Shown: positions 42,881 to 51,513 of the stretch, one piece after another | How positions within the stretch are numbered: the stretch's first letter is position 1 | Layout: every line of letters begins with the position of its first letter | Assembly: GCA_019448215.1 (NCBI GenBank) | Contig: CP080408.1 | Span: 1,612,001-1,676,000 of the forward strand | Origin: Thalassovita mediterranea | Lineage (GTDB): Bacteria; Pseudomonadota; Alphaproteobacteria; Caulobacterales; Hyphomonadaceae | Direction: 5' to 3' | Length of the DNA stretch: 64,000 nt | The notes under the pieces: generated by a model | The model's database searches: none | Told to the model about the DNA's origin: nothing | Seen by the model: the letters and a program-made list of their open reading frames with translations, nothing else | Translations under genes and position numbers: made by a program

Positions 42881-43756
42881 ATGGCGATGCATCACATCAT
42901 GACGCAGATGGGGCTGCGCAAGCGTCTCTACACGCAGATGGAGCCCACGGCGCGCGAAAAGACGGGCCTGTCGCCCTTCAACCTTTTCATCGTCATCCTC
43001 GTCCTGCTCAGCTTTCTCGCGCTCGCGCTGGAGACAGAGCCGACCATGGGCGAGGCGTGGATGCGCGCCATCGATGTTTTCAATGTCGCGATCATCATCA
43101 TCTTCGCGCTGGAATACCTCCTTCGGCTCTGGGTGGCAGGTGAAAACCCTGAATATCGCGGCTTACGTGGCCGCGTGCGTTACATCTGTTCTGGCTACGC
43201 CCTTGCCGACCTTGTCGCCTTCCTGCCAGAGCTTTTGTGGATCCTGCTCGCACCCGATGATGCCAGTGCGCAGATCGTCATGGTGCTGCGGGTGCTGCGG
43301 CTAGCGCGCCTTGCCAAGATCTCTCGCTTCATCCCGGCTTTTGACGTTCTAGGCGCCACGCTCTCGCGCGCAGGAACGCAGCTCTTCACCACGCTCGCCA
43401 TGGCGATGGCGCTGGTCTACATCTCGGCTGTGCTGCTCTATTTCGTCGAGGGCGTTGGCGGCCAGCAGCAGGAGAGCTTCGCGTCCATTCCGCGTGCCAT
43501 CTGGTGGGCCATCGCAACCCTCACCACGGTTGGCTATGGCGACGTCTATCCCGTGACACCGCTTGGACGGTTCTTCGCGTCCGTCATCGCGATTGCCGGC
43601 ATCGGCATGGTCGCCCTGCCTGCCGGCGTGTTCGCCAGCGCCTTCTCAGATGAGATACGAGAGCGGGAAAATGCCAAGCAGGAGCGCCGCGAACGCGCCC
43701 TTGAACGTCGCGTCGCGCGGATCGAGGCTGCCGAACTGGAGGAAGAGGGCGACTAA
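42881..43756 (+). CDS. Voltage-gated-type potassium channel (six-helix ion transporter)
   Basis: A 291-residue Kv-like channel subunit. Six hydrophobic helices are apparent. The fourth has regularly spaced Arg/Lys (VLRVLRLARLAKISRF), typical of a voltage sensor. The pore loop carries the K+ selectivity filter TVGYGD at residues 216-221. The C-terminus is a charged coiled coil (ENAKQERRERALERRVARIE) that probably drives tetramer formation. It is downstream of pheT but has its own structured leader. A start a few codons later (MTQMGLRKR) is possible. Confidence 0.92.
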   Translation: MAMHHIMTQMGLRKRLYTQMEPTAREKTGLSPFNLFIVILVLLSFLALALETEPTMGEAWMRAIDVFNVAIIIIFALEYLLRLWVAGENPEYRGLRGRVRYICSGYALADLVAFLPELLWILLAPDDASAQIVMVLRVLRLARLAKISRFIPAFDVLGATLSRAGTQLFTTLAMAMALVYISAVLLYFVEGVGGQQQESFASIPRAIWWAIATLTTVGYGDVYPVTPLGRFFASVIAIAGIGMVALPAGVFASAFSDEIRERENAKQERRERALERRVARIEAAELEEEGD

Positions 43757-43824
43757 GCCTTTGATGAAGTGGGCGAAGGTTGGAGTGTGGCAGCATTGGC
43801 GCGGCGTCGACGCCTACGTCTAAA

Positions 43825-43898
43825 TGGTTCGACTTCGCTCACCATGCGGGCATTTCTAGCGTCGGCAATAGACCCGCATGGTGAGCGAAGTCGAACCA
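43825..43898. repeat. Perfect 26-bp inverted repeat (REP-like palindrome)
   Basis: The left arm 43825-43850 begins TGGTTCGACTTCGC and ends CATGCGGG. The right arm 43873-43898 is its exact reverse complement, beginning CCCGCATGGTGAGC. A 22-bp spacer separates them. It lies in the 198-bp gap between the convergent ion-channel and M20 peptidase genes, so it could terminate both. Similar TTCGACTTCGCTC-type palindromes are, to my knowledge, scattered in other alphaproteobacterial genomes, consistent with a repetitive extragenic element. No second copy was seen in this window. Confidence 0.9.
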
Positions 43899-43954
43899 CA
43901 GGGTTGCTGGCAGAAAGTGACGGATAGTGCGGTTCTGTAGCGCGCTCGCTTTCT

Positions 43955-45457
43955 CTACTCGCCATCCTCCGGCGTATCCATGGCCATCACGATCTGCGCA
44001 TAGCTGCGTGACAGGTGCCCCATATTCTCGACGCTGAGGCGCTCATTGGTGCCGTGAAACCCTGCAAGGTCCGCCGGGCCGACAATGCTCGGCGCAAAGC
44101 GATAGACGCTGTCGGTGATCGCGCTGGCATAACGCGCATCGGTCGCCCCGATAACGAGGGCAGGGGTGACGGGCGCGCCGCCGCCAACTTCGGTCGCCAC
44201 GGCGTGCAGCACGCCATAGGCCCGGTTGTCAGTCGCGCTGACGCCAGACGCTTCGCTGCCAATGCCGCCCGCAACAGGTGCGTATTCGAGGCCCTCAATA
44301 TCAGAGGTCACCTCACCAATATGGTCCAGAATATCCTGCACCGTATTGTTCGGATGAACCCGGAAATTGACGATGGCGGTTGCCCGCTGCGCCAGCACGT
44401 TTTCCTTGGCGGAGCCGGACAGCATGGTTGGTGCCGTCGTTGTGCGGATCATCGCATTGCCTTGCGGTGACGCTGCAAAGCCGCTCTCGACCATGCCGCC
44501 CAGCAGCCACTGGTTTGCAAGCGCCATGCGCTGGACAAAGCCCATCTCGCTGGCAACGACCTGCATCATCTCGGAGGTTGGTGAGGCGGAGAGATCCGCG
44601 TCCATCTGGTTCTCATCCAGCGCGATCAGCGCCCGCGACAGGCGCACCGTGGCACTATCGCGCGGCGGTGCAGATGAGTGCCCACCCTCCGCCGTGACGG
44701 TGATCTGGACGGTGACATAGCCCTTCTCGGCCACGCCGATCAGGCCCAGCGTGCCGCCTGTGACCGGGTTGTCCTGAACGACCATGAAACCTTCATCAAG
44801 CGCCATGACAGGCGACACCCCGCGCTCTTTCAGAAGCGCGATCCCTGCCTCGGCGCCAGAGCCGGACACCTCTTCATCATGTCCGAGCTGCACCAGGATG
44901 GTACGTTGCGGCTCAAACCCATCGCGGGCCAGCGCATCAAGGCCTTCCATGATGGCGACGAGAGAGCCCTTATCGTCCATCGCGCCGCGTCCATAGACAT
45001 AGCCATCGACGATCTCGCCCGCGAAAGGCGCGCCGGTCCAGTCGCCTTCGGTGCCGATGTTCACCGGGACAACATCCTGGTGCGCCATGAGGAGAAGCGG
45101 ATCGAGCGCGGGGGCAGACCCTTCCCATGTGTAAAGGACGGTATAGCCGCCGGGCACGGTCTCTTTCGATGCGGCGGCATGGAAAGCCGGATAGGTCTCT
45201 TCCAGCCAGGTTTGCAGCTCAAGCCACGGGCCTTCCTGACCGGGCCGTGGGTCGCCGGATGACAGCGTGATCGTGCGGAACTGGATGGCTTCAGAGAGGT
45301 GCCGGGCGGCTGTATCGGCCGAAATCGCTGGCGGCTCTGGCAGCTCGACTTTCTGCACCGTGTCCGGCACGCCGCCATAGTTGAGCGTGCGGATGACCAG
45401 AACAGCGATCAGGGCCAGAAAAGCAACGCCTACCCCAAGCAGGATTTTCTTGAACAT
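43955..45457 (-). CDS. M20 family metallopeptidase, membrane-anchored (carboxypeptidase S-like)
   Basis: A 500-residue zinc peptidase of the carboxypeptidase S/PM20D1-like branch. The N-terminus (KKILLGVGVAFLALIAVLVI) is an uncleaved signal anchor. Metal-binding motifs are present: LLMAHQDVVPV with the first His and the catalytic Asp, YGRGAMDDKGSLVAIMEG with the bridging Asp, and LGHDEEVSGSGA with the general-base Glu pair. The dimerisation domain follows (VTAEGGHSSAPPRDSATVR). It probably cleaves peptides or N-acyl amino acids in the periplasm. GGAGGG precedes the ATG. Confidence 0.88.
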   Translation of the reverse strand: MFKKILLGVGVAFLALIAVLVIRTLNYGGVPDTVQKVELPEPPAISADTAARHLSEAIQFRTITLSSGDPRPGQEGPWLELQTWLEETYPAFHAAASKETVPGGYTVLYTWEGSAPALDPLLLMAHQDVVPVNIGTEGDWTGAPFAGEIVDGYVYGRGAMDDKGSLVAIMEGLDALARDGFEPQRTILVQLGHDEEVSGSGAEAGIALLKERGVSPVMALDEGFMVVQDNPVTGGTLGLIGVAEKGYVTVQITVTAEGGHSSAPPRDSATVRLSRALIALDENQMDADLSASPTSEMMQVVASEMGFVQRMALANQWLLGGMVESGFAASPQGNAMIRTTTAPTMLSGSAKENVLAQRATAIVNFRVHPNNTVQDILDHIGEVTSDIEGLEYAPVAGGIGSEASGVSATDNRAYGVLHAVATEVGGGAPVTPALVIGATDARYASAITDSVYRFAPSIVGPADLAGFHGTNERLSVENMGHLSRSYAQIVMAMDTPEDGE

Positions 45458-45537
45458 ACTGGCCCTCCCTCAATCGCCATTATTTTGCGGGCCACTCTGG
45501 TGCGCGCGGCGCGCGTGGGCAAGAGGGAGTGCCAGCC

Positions 45538-45939
45538 TCAGTTCACGAGCTGGCAGAAATAAACCCTGTTCTCGCCGTCGTCCCGGTCTTCGCTGAGGCG
45601 CAGGACGTCCCCTTCGCGAATGATATGCACATGGAAGCGATCAAGGGTGGAGGTATTGGTGAATTCGGCGAGATGGTCCTCGCCGCTGAAGACATAGCTG
45701 CGATCGTCCAGCGTCAGCCGTCCATTGAAGAAGACCTTGCCTGCGCCGCTCGCGATAAACTCGTTGATGTTCTCGCGGACAGGCGCGACGCCTGCGCCGC
45801 TCACGTCAACAGTATCGTATTCAGCCTCCAGTATCGCGGGAGAGCCACCGAGATCACACGACCAGGCAACCTGCGTGCGGTCACGCGGAGACGCGGGAAG
45901 GGCAAGTGCCAGGGTGAAGGCGAGCGCGAGAAGCTGCAT
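45538..45939 (-). CDS. Small secreted protein of unknown function
   Basis: About 133 residues starting at the ATG giving MQLLALAFTLALALPASP, a signal peptide. The mature protein contains two cysteines (SCDLGG near the N-terminus and FCQLVN at the C-terminus), suggesting a disulfide, and beta-rich sequence such as GKVFFNGRLTLDDRSYVFSG. The frame is open upstream to 45990, but that segment is not signal-like. I do not recognise a family. It lies between the M20 peptidase and ccr genes on the same strand, 81 and 93 bp away. Confidence 0.65.
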   Translation of the reverse strand: MQLLALAFTLALALPASPRDRTQVAWSCDLGGSPAILEAEYDTVDVSGAGVAPVRENINEFIASGAGKVFFNGRLTLDDRSYVFSGEDHLAEFTNTSTLDRFHVHIIREGDVLRLSEDRDDGENRVYFCQLVN

Positions 45940-46031
45940 TGGGGTGAGGTCTCCGCTGGCAAAGCGCCAGCAGAGACGACGGTACACCATTTAGTGGTGC
46001 GTACCTAATGAATTGCGGCCTGTGCGTGCGT

Positions 46032-47303
46032 TCAGGCCTGGCCGGAAACGGCGAGCACGTCCTCGACGGTGCGCAGACCCGGCTTCGGCGATGTCACCAG
46101 CACGGCCATGTTGCCCGGCAGGTGCTTGTTATCGAGCATCTTCTCATGCGCGGCCGGGATATCTGCCCAAGGGAAGACTTCCGACATGCACGGATCGATG
46201 CGGCGGTCGATGACCAGCTGGTTCGCCGCCGAAGCTTGCGCAAGGTTTGCAAAGTGCGAACCCTGCACCCGCTTCTGGCGCATCCAGAGGAAGCGCGCAT
46301 CCATGGTCAGGTTGAAGCCGGTCGTACCCGCACAAATGACGACCATGCCGCCGCGCTTCACAACGAAGACAGAGACCGGGAAAGTGCTTTCGCCCGGATG
46401 TTCGAATACGATGTCGACATCCTTCTTGCCGGTGATCTCCCAGATCGCCTTACCGAACTTGCGGTTTTCGCGCATATAGTCGGAGAATTCAGGGCCGTTC
46501 ACTTTCGGCAGCTGGCCCCAGCAATTATAGTCCTTGCGGTTCAGAACGCCCTTGGCGCCCATCGAATAGACAAAGTCGAACTTGTCATTGTCGGAGACGA
46601 CGCCGATCGCATGCGCGCCGGTGACGGCACAGAGCTGGACGCCGAAGCTGCCAAGACCGCCGGATGCGCCCCAGACGAGGACGTTATTGCCCGGCTTCAC
46701 AATATGCGGACGGTGGCCGAACAGCATGCGATAGGCGGTGGCGAGCGTCAGCGTGTAGCAGGCGCTCTCTTCCCAGGTGAGGTGCTTTGGACGCGGCATG
46801 CACTGGCGCGCCTGAACGCGGCAGAACTGCGCGAACGAGCCGTCTGGCGTTTCATAGCCCCAGATGCGCTGGGACGGGGAGAACATCGGGTCGCCGCCAT
46901 TGCATTCCTCATCGTCGCCATCATCCTGGTTACAATGGATAACGACCTCGTCGCCCGGCTTTACGCGGGTAACTTTGCGGCCAACGGCCCAGACGATACC
47001 GGACGCGTCAGAGCCTGCGACATGGAAATCGGCCTTGTGCACATCGAAGGGCGAGATCGGCTCGCCGAGACCGGCCCAGATACCGTTATAGTTGACGCCA
47101 GCGGCCATGACGAGCACGAGCACTTCGTCGGAATCGATCTCCGGCACGGGCACCTGCTCGACCTGCATGGCCGTATTCGGGCGGCCATGGCGCTCACGGC
47201 GAATTGCCCAGGCATGCATGAATTTCGGCACGTGGAACTCAGGTGGAATCTCACCGACTTCGTAAATATCTTTCTTCTCACGCGCGATTGTCGCAACACT
47301 CAT
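46032..47303 (-). CDS. ccr: Crotonyl-CoA carboxylase/reductase
   Basis: Key enzyme of the ethylmalonyl-CoA pathway: reductive carboxylation of crotonyl-CoA with NADPH and CO2 to ethylmalonyl-CoA, allowing growth on acetate-yielding substrates. The 423-residue medium-chain dehydrogenase-type protein has FHVPKFMHAWAIRRERHG and MAAGVNYNGIWAGLGEPISP at the N-terminus, and the NADPH motif VWGASGGLGSFGVQLCAVTG. It has no zinc-binding cysteine cluster, as expected of Ccr. GGAGG lies before the ATG. It is divergent from the aminotransferase gene, and the next pathway gene meaA lies 2 kb away. Confidence 0.97.
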   Translation of the reverse strand: MSVATIAREKKDIYEVGEIPPEFHVPKFMHAWAIRRERHGRPNTAMQVEQVPVPEIDSDEVLVLVMAAGVNYNGIWAGLGEPISPFDVHKADFHVAGSDASGIVWAVGRKVTRVKPGDEVVIHCNQDDGDDEECNGGDPMFSPSQRIWGYETPDGSFAQFCRVQARQCMPRPKHLTWEESACYTLTLATAYRMLFGHRPHIVKPGNNVLVWGASGGLGSFGVQLCAVTGAHAIGVVSDNDKFDFVYSMGAKGVLNRKDYNCWGQLPKVNGPEFSDYMRENRKFGKAIWEITGKKDVDIVFEHPGESTFPVSVFVVKRGGMVVICAGTTGFNLTMDARFLWMRQKRVQGSHFANLAQASAANQLVIDRRIDPCMSEVFPWADIPAAHEKMLDNKHLPGNMAVLVTSPKPGLRTVEDVLAVSGQA

Positions 47304-47413
47304 TCTACAAATCCTCCGATAGTCCTCTTGTGAGCAATATTTTTGTTTTGCTTCACAAATCTCCTCAATGGCGGGACACTGACCAAATCATTGACGCTAA
47401 GGCAAGGAAAAAT

Positions 47414-47427
47414 TTGCTGCAGCGCAA
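47414..47427. promoter_or_regulatory. TTGC-N6-GCAA dyad in the ccr / aminotransferase divergent promoter
   Basis: TTGC (47414-47417) and GCAA (47424-47427) flank TGCAGC, inside the 158-bp divergent gap. A related TTGCG-C-CGCAA palindrome lies before meaA. A common regulator for the pathway is conceivable, but the spacing differs, so this is a weak candidate. Confidence 0.25.
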
Positions 47428-47461
47428 CATCCCGGATCGAAAGAATGAGAGTTTTCCTGCC

Positions 47462-48352
47462 ATGCAGCCTGCTGAGATCGTCTATCTGAACGGTGAATTC
47501 GTGAAGAAGGATGAGGCCTGCCTGTCGCCATTCGACCGGGGCTTTCTTTTCTCACACGCCGCCTATGAAGTGACCGCCGTCTTCGATGGTAACCTCATCG
47601 ATTTCGACCCACACATGGCGCGCCTTGGTCGCACGCTGGACGGCATCGATATCCCGCGTGAGGGCCTCGCTGAGCGCCTGAAAAGCCTGCACGAAGAGCT
47701 GATCGCCCGAAACGGCGTCACTGAAGGCTTCGTCTATCTTCAGGTCACCGGCGGGGCCTATGGACGCCGGGACTTTGGTGGGCCAGAAACGCTCACGCCG
47801 GGCCTTTTCATGTTCTGCGAGACACGCAATCTCATCGGCGAGAAGGCACAGCACGGCGTCTCGGCCATCACGGTCGAGGACCAGCGATGGAAGCGCAGGG
47901 ACTTCAAGACAACCCAGCTTCTCTCGCAGGCACTTGCCTATCGTGAGGCGGAGCGCGGCGGTGCGTTCGGCGCTATTCTCCACGAAGACGGCATGGTGAC
48001 CGAAGGCGCATCGGCGAATCTCTGGGTCGTGCTGGACGCAGATACGCTTGTGACCCGCAACCTCGGCCGTCAGATCCTGCCCGGCATTACCCGCCAGTCT
48101 GTCCTCGCCCATCTCGCCCGCGAAGGCATCACGGTAGAGGAACGCGCGATCAGCCTCGATGAACTCCTGACCTCGCAGGAAGTGTTCACCACGTCTGCGA
48201 CAGGTCTCATCCTGCCTGTGGTGCAGCTGGATGGAAAACCGGTTGGCATGGGCAAGCCTGGGCCAGTGACGCGCCGGGTGCAGGGCCAGTACTATCGCGG
48301 GATTGGCGCAGATCTCGATGCCCGCGCGTCGTGGCTCAACGCGAACGGATAA
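47462..48352 (+). CDS. PLP-dependent fold-type IV aminotransferase (D-amino acid / branched-chain type)
   Basis: A 296-residue transaminase of the class IV fold, closest in pattern to D-amino acid transaminases. Visible features: YLNGEFVKKDEACLSPFDRG at the N-terminus, the PLP lysine in RRDFKTTQLLSQALAYREA, and the cofactor phosphate loop region VTEGASANLWVV with ILPGITRQSVLAHLAREG. The frame is open from 47243, but family sequence begins at ATG 47462. Branched-chain aminotransferase or aminodeoxychorismate lyase are alternatives. It ends 17 bp inside the convergent SemiSWEET gene. Confidence 0.85.
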   Translation: MQPAEIVYLNGEFVKKDEACLSPFDRGFLFSHAAYEVTAVFDGNLIDFDPHMARLGRTLDGIDIPREGLAERLKSLHEELIARNGVTEGFVYLQVTGGAYGRRDFGGPETLTPGLFMFCETRNLIGEKAQHGVSAITVEDQRWKRRDFKTTQLLSQALAYREAERGGAFGAILHEDGMVTEGASANLWVVLDADTLVTRNLGRQILPGITRQSVLAHLAREGITVEERAISLDELLTSQEVFTTSATGLILPVVQLDGKPVGMGKPGPVTRRVQGQYYRGIGADLDARASWLNANG

Positions 48353-48617
48353 TCGCGCGCCGGGCAGACATCGTATTCATCAGCTTCACGGTCAGGATCA
48401 TGGAGGCGAGCACGACAGTGATCAGATTGGCGATGATGATGGGCAGGCTTTCGATCAGCACGCCATAGACCAGCCAGAAGGCGACGCCTGTTGTGAAGAG
48501 CAGGTACATGTAAAGCGACAGGCCATCGGTGTTGCGCGTCCGAAGCACGAGGATCGCCTGCGGCACAAAGCTCGCCGTTGTCAGGCACGCAGCCACCAGT
48601 CCCAGAAAGTCAGCCAT
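48336..48617 (-). CDS. SemiSWEET family sugar transporter
   Basis: A 93-residue protein with three membrane helices, one half of a eukaryotic SWEET; it works as a dimer to move small sugars by facilitated diffusion. The family PQ motif is in LTTASFVPQAILVLRTRNTD, and LYMYLLFTTGVAFWLVYGVL is the second helix. An ATG two codons upstream (48623) directly abuts the GGGGG tract, so ATG 48617 is preferred. A CCCCGTC/GACGGGG hairpin (48625-48648) overlaps the ribosome-binding site. It overlaps the aminotransferase 3' end by 17 bp. Confidence 0.88.
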   Translation of the reverse strand: MADFLGLVAACLTTASFVPQAILVLRTRNTDGLSLYMYLLFTTGVAFWLVYGVLIESLPIIIANLITVVLASMILTVKLMNTMSARRAIIRSR

Positions 48618-48681
48618 TCCCATCCCCCGTCTGCGCCGAAGGACGGGGAAATACCACGTTCTAGAACGCGCTGTCTCTGAC

Positions 48682-49212
48682 TTAATCGCGACCGTCCGGC
48701 TTGCGCGGGCCGCGCCCGATCACTTCGCCCTCAATGATCTCACCGCCATCGTCGCCGGGCGATGTCCCATCCGGGCTTATGGCAAACGGACCGACTTTCA
48801 GGCCCGCGCCTGACGTGTCGATCACCCCGTCCAGCAGCTTCACCGGAATGGCGAGGCAAATCGCCGCAAATGCGCCCCAGAACCCAAGGATGGCTGCATC
48901 GGCCATCGTCAGACGGCTCTCGAGGTCGACTTCGGTAAACAGCGCCGCAATCCCGGCAAAGGCAACGAACAGGATGCCGCCCAGAACGACCATGCCGACA
49001 AACTTCGGCGCAAGCTTCTGAAGCCCGGGCCATGGCGGTGGGCGCTGCTTGACGGCGCGAAGGACGACAGGGCGCACTGCCGTCATCACCGCGGCGATCA
49101 GCACGACCATGATGGCGCTGCGCTCCATGACCACAGCCGTAAGAATCGCGAGCGGCAGGGCAAGCAGGGCAGCCAGCCGCAGGGCAAGGCTCAGTCGGAT
49201 AAGGCCGGTCAT
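48682..49212 (-). CDS. Predicted membrane protein of unknown function
   Basis: A 176-residue protein with about four hydrophobic segments: residues 8-28 and 31-50, a third around FVGMVVLGGILFVAFAGIAA, and a fourth around AILGFWGAFAAICLAIPV. The C-terminal tail is acidic/basic and ends with EIIEGEVIGRGPRKPDGRD, a pattern common in small alphaproteobacterial membrane proteins. No family was recognised. GGAG precedes the ATG. It sits between the SemiSWEET gene (same strand, 58 bp) and divergent meaA. Confidence 0.7.
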   Translation of the reverse strand: MTGLIRLSLALRLAALLALPLAILTAVVMERSAIMVVLIAAVMTAVRPVVLRAVKQRPPPWPGLQKLAPKFVGMVVLGGILFVAFAGIAALFTEVDLESRLTMADAAILGFWGAFAAICLAIPVKLLDGVIDTSGAGLKVGPFAISPDGTSPGDDGGEIIEGEVIGRGPRKPDGRD

Positions 49213-49395
49213 GTGTTCTGCTCCAGACTGCGCCGCACCGCGCCAGTGCGCCTCGGCTCTCTCGCGTGGCGGCTTGCCTGCCCCTGTGAGCAGACACGCC
49301 CGCCGGGCGCCTTCTCAGCGCAAGATTGTTTTGCGAGCGGCGTGATGCAATCCCCCAACTGGTAGAACTTGCCCTGACGCTACGTTCGGTACATG

Positions 49396-49406
49396 TTGCG
49401 CCGCAA
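49396..49406. promoter_or_regulatory. TTGCG-C-CGCAA palindrome before meaA
   Basis: A perfect 11-bp palindrome ends 20 bp before the meaA ATG, overlapping the region just upstream of the AAGGAGG ribosome-binding site. It is a candidate operator for an ethylmalonyl-CoA pathway regulator, or simply leader sequence. Confidence 0.3.
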
Positions 49407-49425
49407 TATAAGGAGGAGCGTATAA

Positions 49426-51414
49426 ATGAGTGAACGCGATTACCAGCACGATGCCGACAGGCCGTGGATTTTCCGTACCTATGCAGGCCATTCCACCGCG
49501 GCGAAATCCAACACGCTCTACCGCTCCAACCTCGCGCGTGGCCAGACGGGCCTCTCCATCGCCTTCGATCTGCCAACACAGACCGCCTATGACAGCGACC
49601 ACGTTCTCTCGCGCGGCGAGGTCGGCAAGGTCGGCGTGCCGGTCAGCCATCTTGGTGATATGCGCACCCTGTTTGAGGGGTTGCCGCTGGAGGAAATGAA
49701 CACCTCCATGACGATCAATGCGCCTGCGGCCTGGCTGCTGGCTCTCTATGTGGCGCTCGCCGATGAGCGCGGCGATGACCGCAAGAAGCTGCGCGGCACC
49801 ACCCAGAACGACATCATCAAGGAATACCTCTCACGCGGCACCTATGTGTTCCCGCCGGAGCCATCCATGCGCCTCATCGCCGACATGGTCAGCTGGTGCT
49901 ACACCGAAGTGCCGAAGTGGAATCCGCTGAACGTCTGCTCCTACCACCTGCAGGAGGCCGGCGCGACGCCAGAGCAGGAGCTCGCCTACGCGCTCGCGAC
50001 CGCCTGCGCCGTGCTCGACAAGGTAAAGGCTGGCGGCCAGGTGCCTGATGAGGACTTCCCGACCGTCTTTGGCCGCATCTCCTTCTTCGTGAACGCAGGC
50101 GTGCGCTTCGTGACAGAGCTCTGCAAGATGCGCGCATTCACTGATCTCTGGGAAGAGATTGGCCGCGAGCGTTACGGCGTCGATGACGAGAAAGCGCTCC
50201 GCTTCCGCTATGGCGTACAGGTCAACTCGCTTGGCCTGACGGAGCAGCAGCCGGAGAACAATGTCTACCGCATCCTGCTCGAGGCCCTCGCCGTGACCCT
50301 CTCCAAGCGCGCCCGCTGCCGCGCGCTCCAGCTGCCCGCCTGGAACGAGGCGATGGGCCTGCCGCGCGAATGGGACCAGCAATGGTCGCTGCGCCTCCAG
50401 CAGATCCTCGCCTATGAGACAGACCTTCTGGAATTCGAGGACCTGTTCGACGGCAGCCACGTCGTCGATGCGAAGACCAATGAGCTGAAAGAGGGCGCGC
50501 GCGCCGAACTTGCCCGCCTCGATGAGATGGGCGGCGCTGTCGATTCCGTGCCTTACATGAAGGAAAGCCTCGTCGGCGCCCATGTTGAGCGCATCCTCGC
50601 CATTGAAAGCGGCGCGCAGACCGTGGTCGGTGTGAACCGCTATCAGGAAACAGCCGACAGCCCGCTTAGCGCAGGCGAGAAAATGATCGAGACCGTCGAT
50701 CCGATGGTTGAGGCGGGCCAGGTAAAAGCCTTGAAGGACTGGCGCAAATCCCGTGATGAGGCCGCTGCTCAGGCCGCGCTCTCAGCCCTTCAGGAAGCGG
50801 CCCGGTCCGGCGAAAACATCATGGAGCCGTCCATCGCCGCCGCCAAGGCAGGCGTCACCACAGGTGAGTGGGGCGGCGCGCTGCGCGAAGTCTTTGGTGA
50901 GTATCGCGGGCCGACCGGCGTCGCGCTGACCGTCGAGACGCGCGGCGACGAGGACATCGAAAAGACCCGCGCGCGGGTTGAGAAAGTGTCCGAAGCGCTC
51001 GGCCGCAAGCTCACCTATGTACTCGGCAAGCCCGGCCTTGATGGACATTCGAATGGCGCCGAACAGATTGCCAGCCGCGCACGCGCCTGCGGCATGGATG
51101 TCGTCTATGAAGGCATCCGCTTTACGCCGGCGGATATCGCCGCGCAGGCCAAGGAGGCCAACGCCCACGTCGTCGGCCTCTCCATCCTGTCGGGCAGCCA
51201 TCTCGACCTCGTCCGCGACACGATTTCAGAGCTGCGCAAGATTGGCCTTGAGAATGTGCCCCTCATCGTTGGCGGCATCATCCCGCCAGAGGATGAGCGC
51301 GCGTTGAAACAGATGGGCGTGCGCCGCGTCTACACCCCAAAAGACTTCAAGATCACGTCGATCATGAGCGATGTCGTCGACACGGTAGAGGATGCCTGGC
51401 TGGAAAAGGTTTAG
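49426..51414 (+). CDS. meaA: Ethylmalonyl-CoA mutase (MeaA/Ecm)
   Basis: Adenosylcobalamin-dependent mutase converting ethylmalonyl-CoA to methylsuccinyl-CoA, the step after Ccr and epimerase. It has 662 residues, single-chain and shorter than methylmalonyl-CoA mutase. The N-terminal RPWIFRTYAGHSTAAKSNTL and GLSIAFDLPTQTAYDSDH are typical of the family. The C-terminal B12-binding domain has the base-off motif DGHSNG, with its cobalt-ligating His at residue 541, preceded by LGKPGLDG. GGAGGAGC precedes the ATG. With ccr at 46,032 this marks the glyoxylate-bypass-independent acetate assimilation route. Confidence 0.95.
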   Translation: MSERDYQHDADRPWIFRTYAGHSTAAKSNTLYRSNLARGQTGLSIAFDLPTQTAYDSDHVLSRGEVGKVGVPVSHLGDMRTLFEGLPLEEMNTSMTINAPAAWLLALYVALADERGDDRKKLRGTTQNDIIKEYLSRGTYVFPPEPSMRLIADMVSWCYTEVPKWNPLNVCSYHLQEAGATPEQELAYALATACAVLDKVKAGGQVPDEDFPTVFGRISFFVNAGVRFVTELCKMRAFTDLWEEIGRERYGVDDEKALRFRYGVQVNSLGLTEQQPENNVYRILLEALAVTLSKRARCRALQLPAWNEAMGLPREWDQQWSLRLQQILAYETDLLEFEDLFDGSHVVDAKTNELKEGARAELARLDEMGGAVDSVPYMKESLVGAHVERILAIESGAQTVVGVNRYQETADSPLSAGEKMIETVDPMVEAGQVKALKDWRKSRDEAAAQAALSALQEAARSGENIMEPSIAAAKAGVTTGEWGGALREVFGEYRGPTGVALTVETRGDEDIEKTRARVEKVSEALGRKLTYVLGKPGLDGHSNGAEQIASRARACGMDVVYEGIRFTPADIAAQAKEANAHVVGLSILSGSHLDLVRDTISELRKIGLENVPLIVGGIIPPEDERALKQMGVRRVYTPKDFKITSIMSDVVDTVEDAWLEKV

Positions 51415-51513
51415 GTGCAACGCGGCGCGCACGTTGCGCGTTACGCGCAGGGACCTATCTCAAAACCCAGCCTGACAAAGGAGACCTCACGGGCCTGACG
51501 GCCCGACAGCACC

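Noticed and set aside
46008-47333. 441-residue plus-strand frame
   Set aside because: Mirror of ccr, which is a full-length enzyme with an NADPH motif and a good ribosome-binding site.
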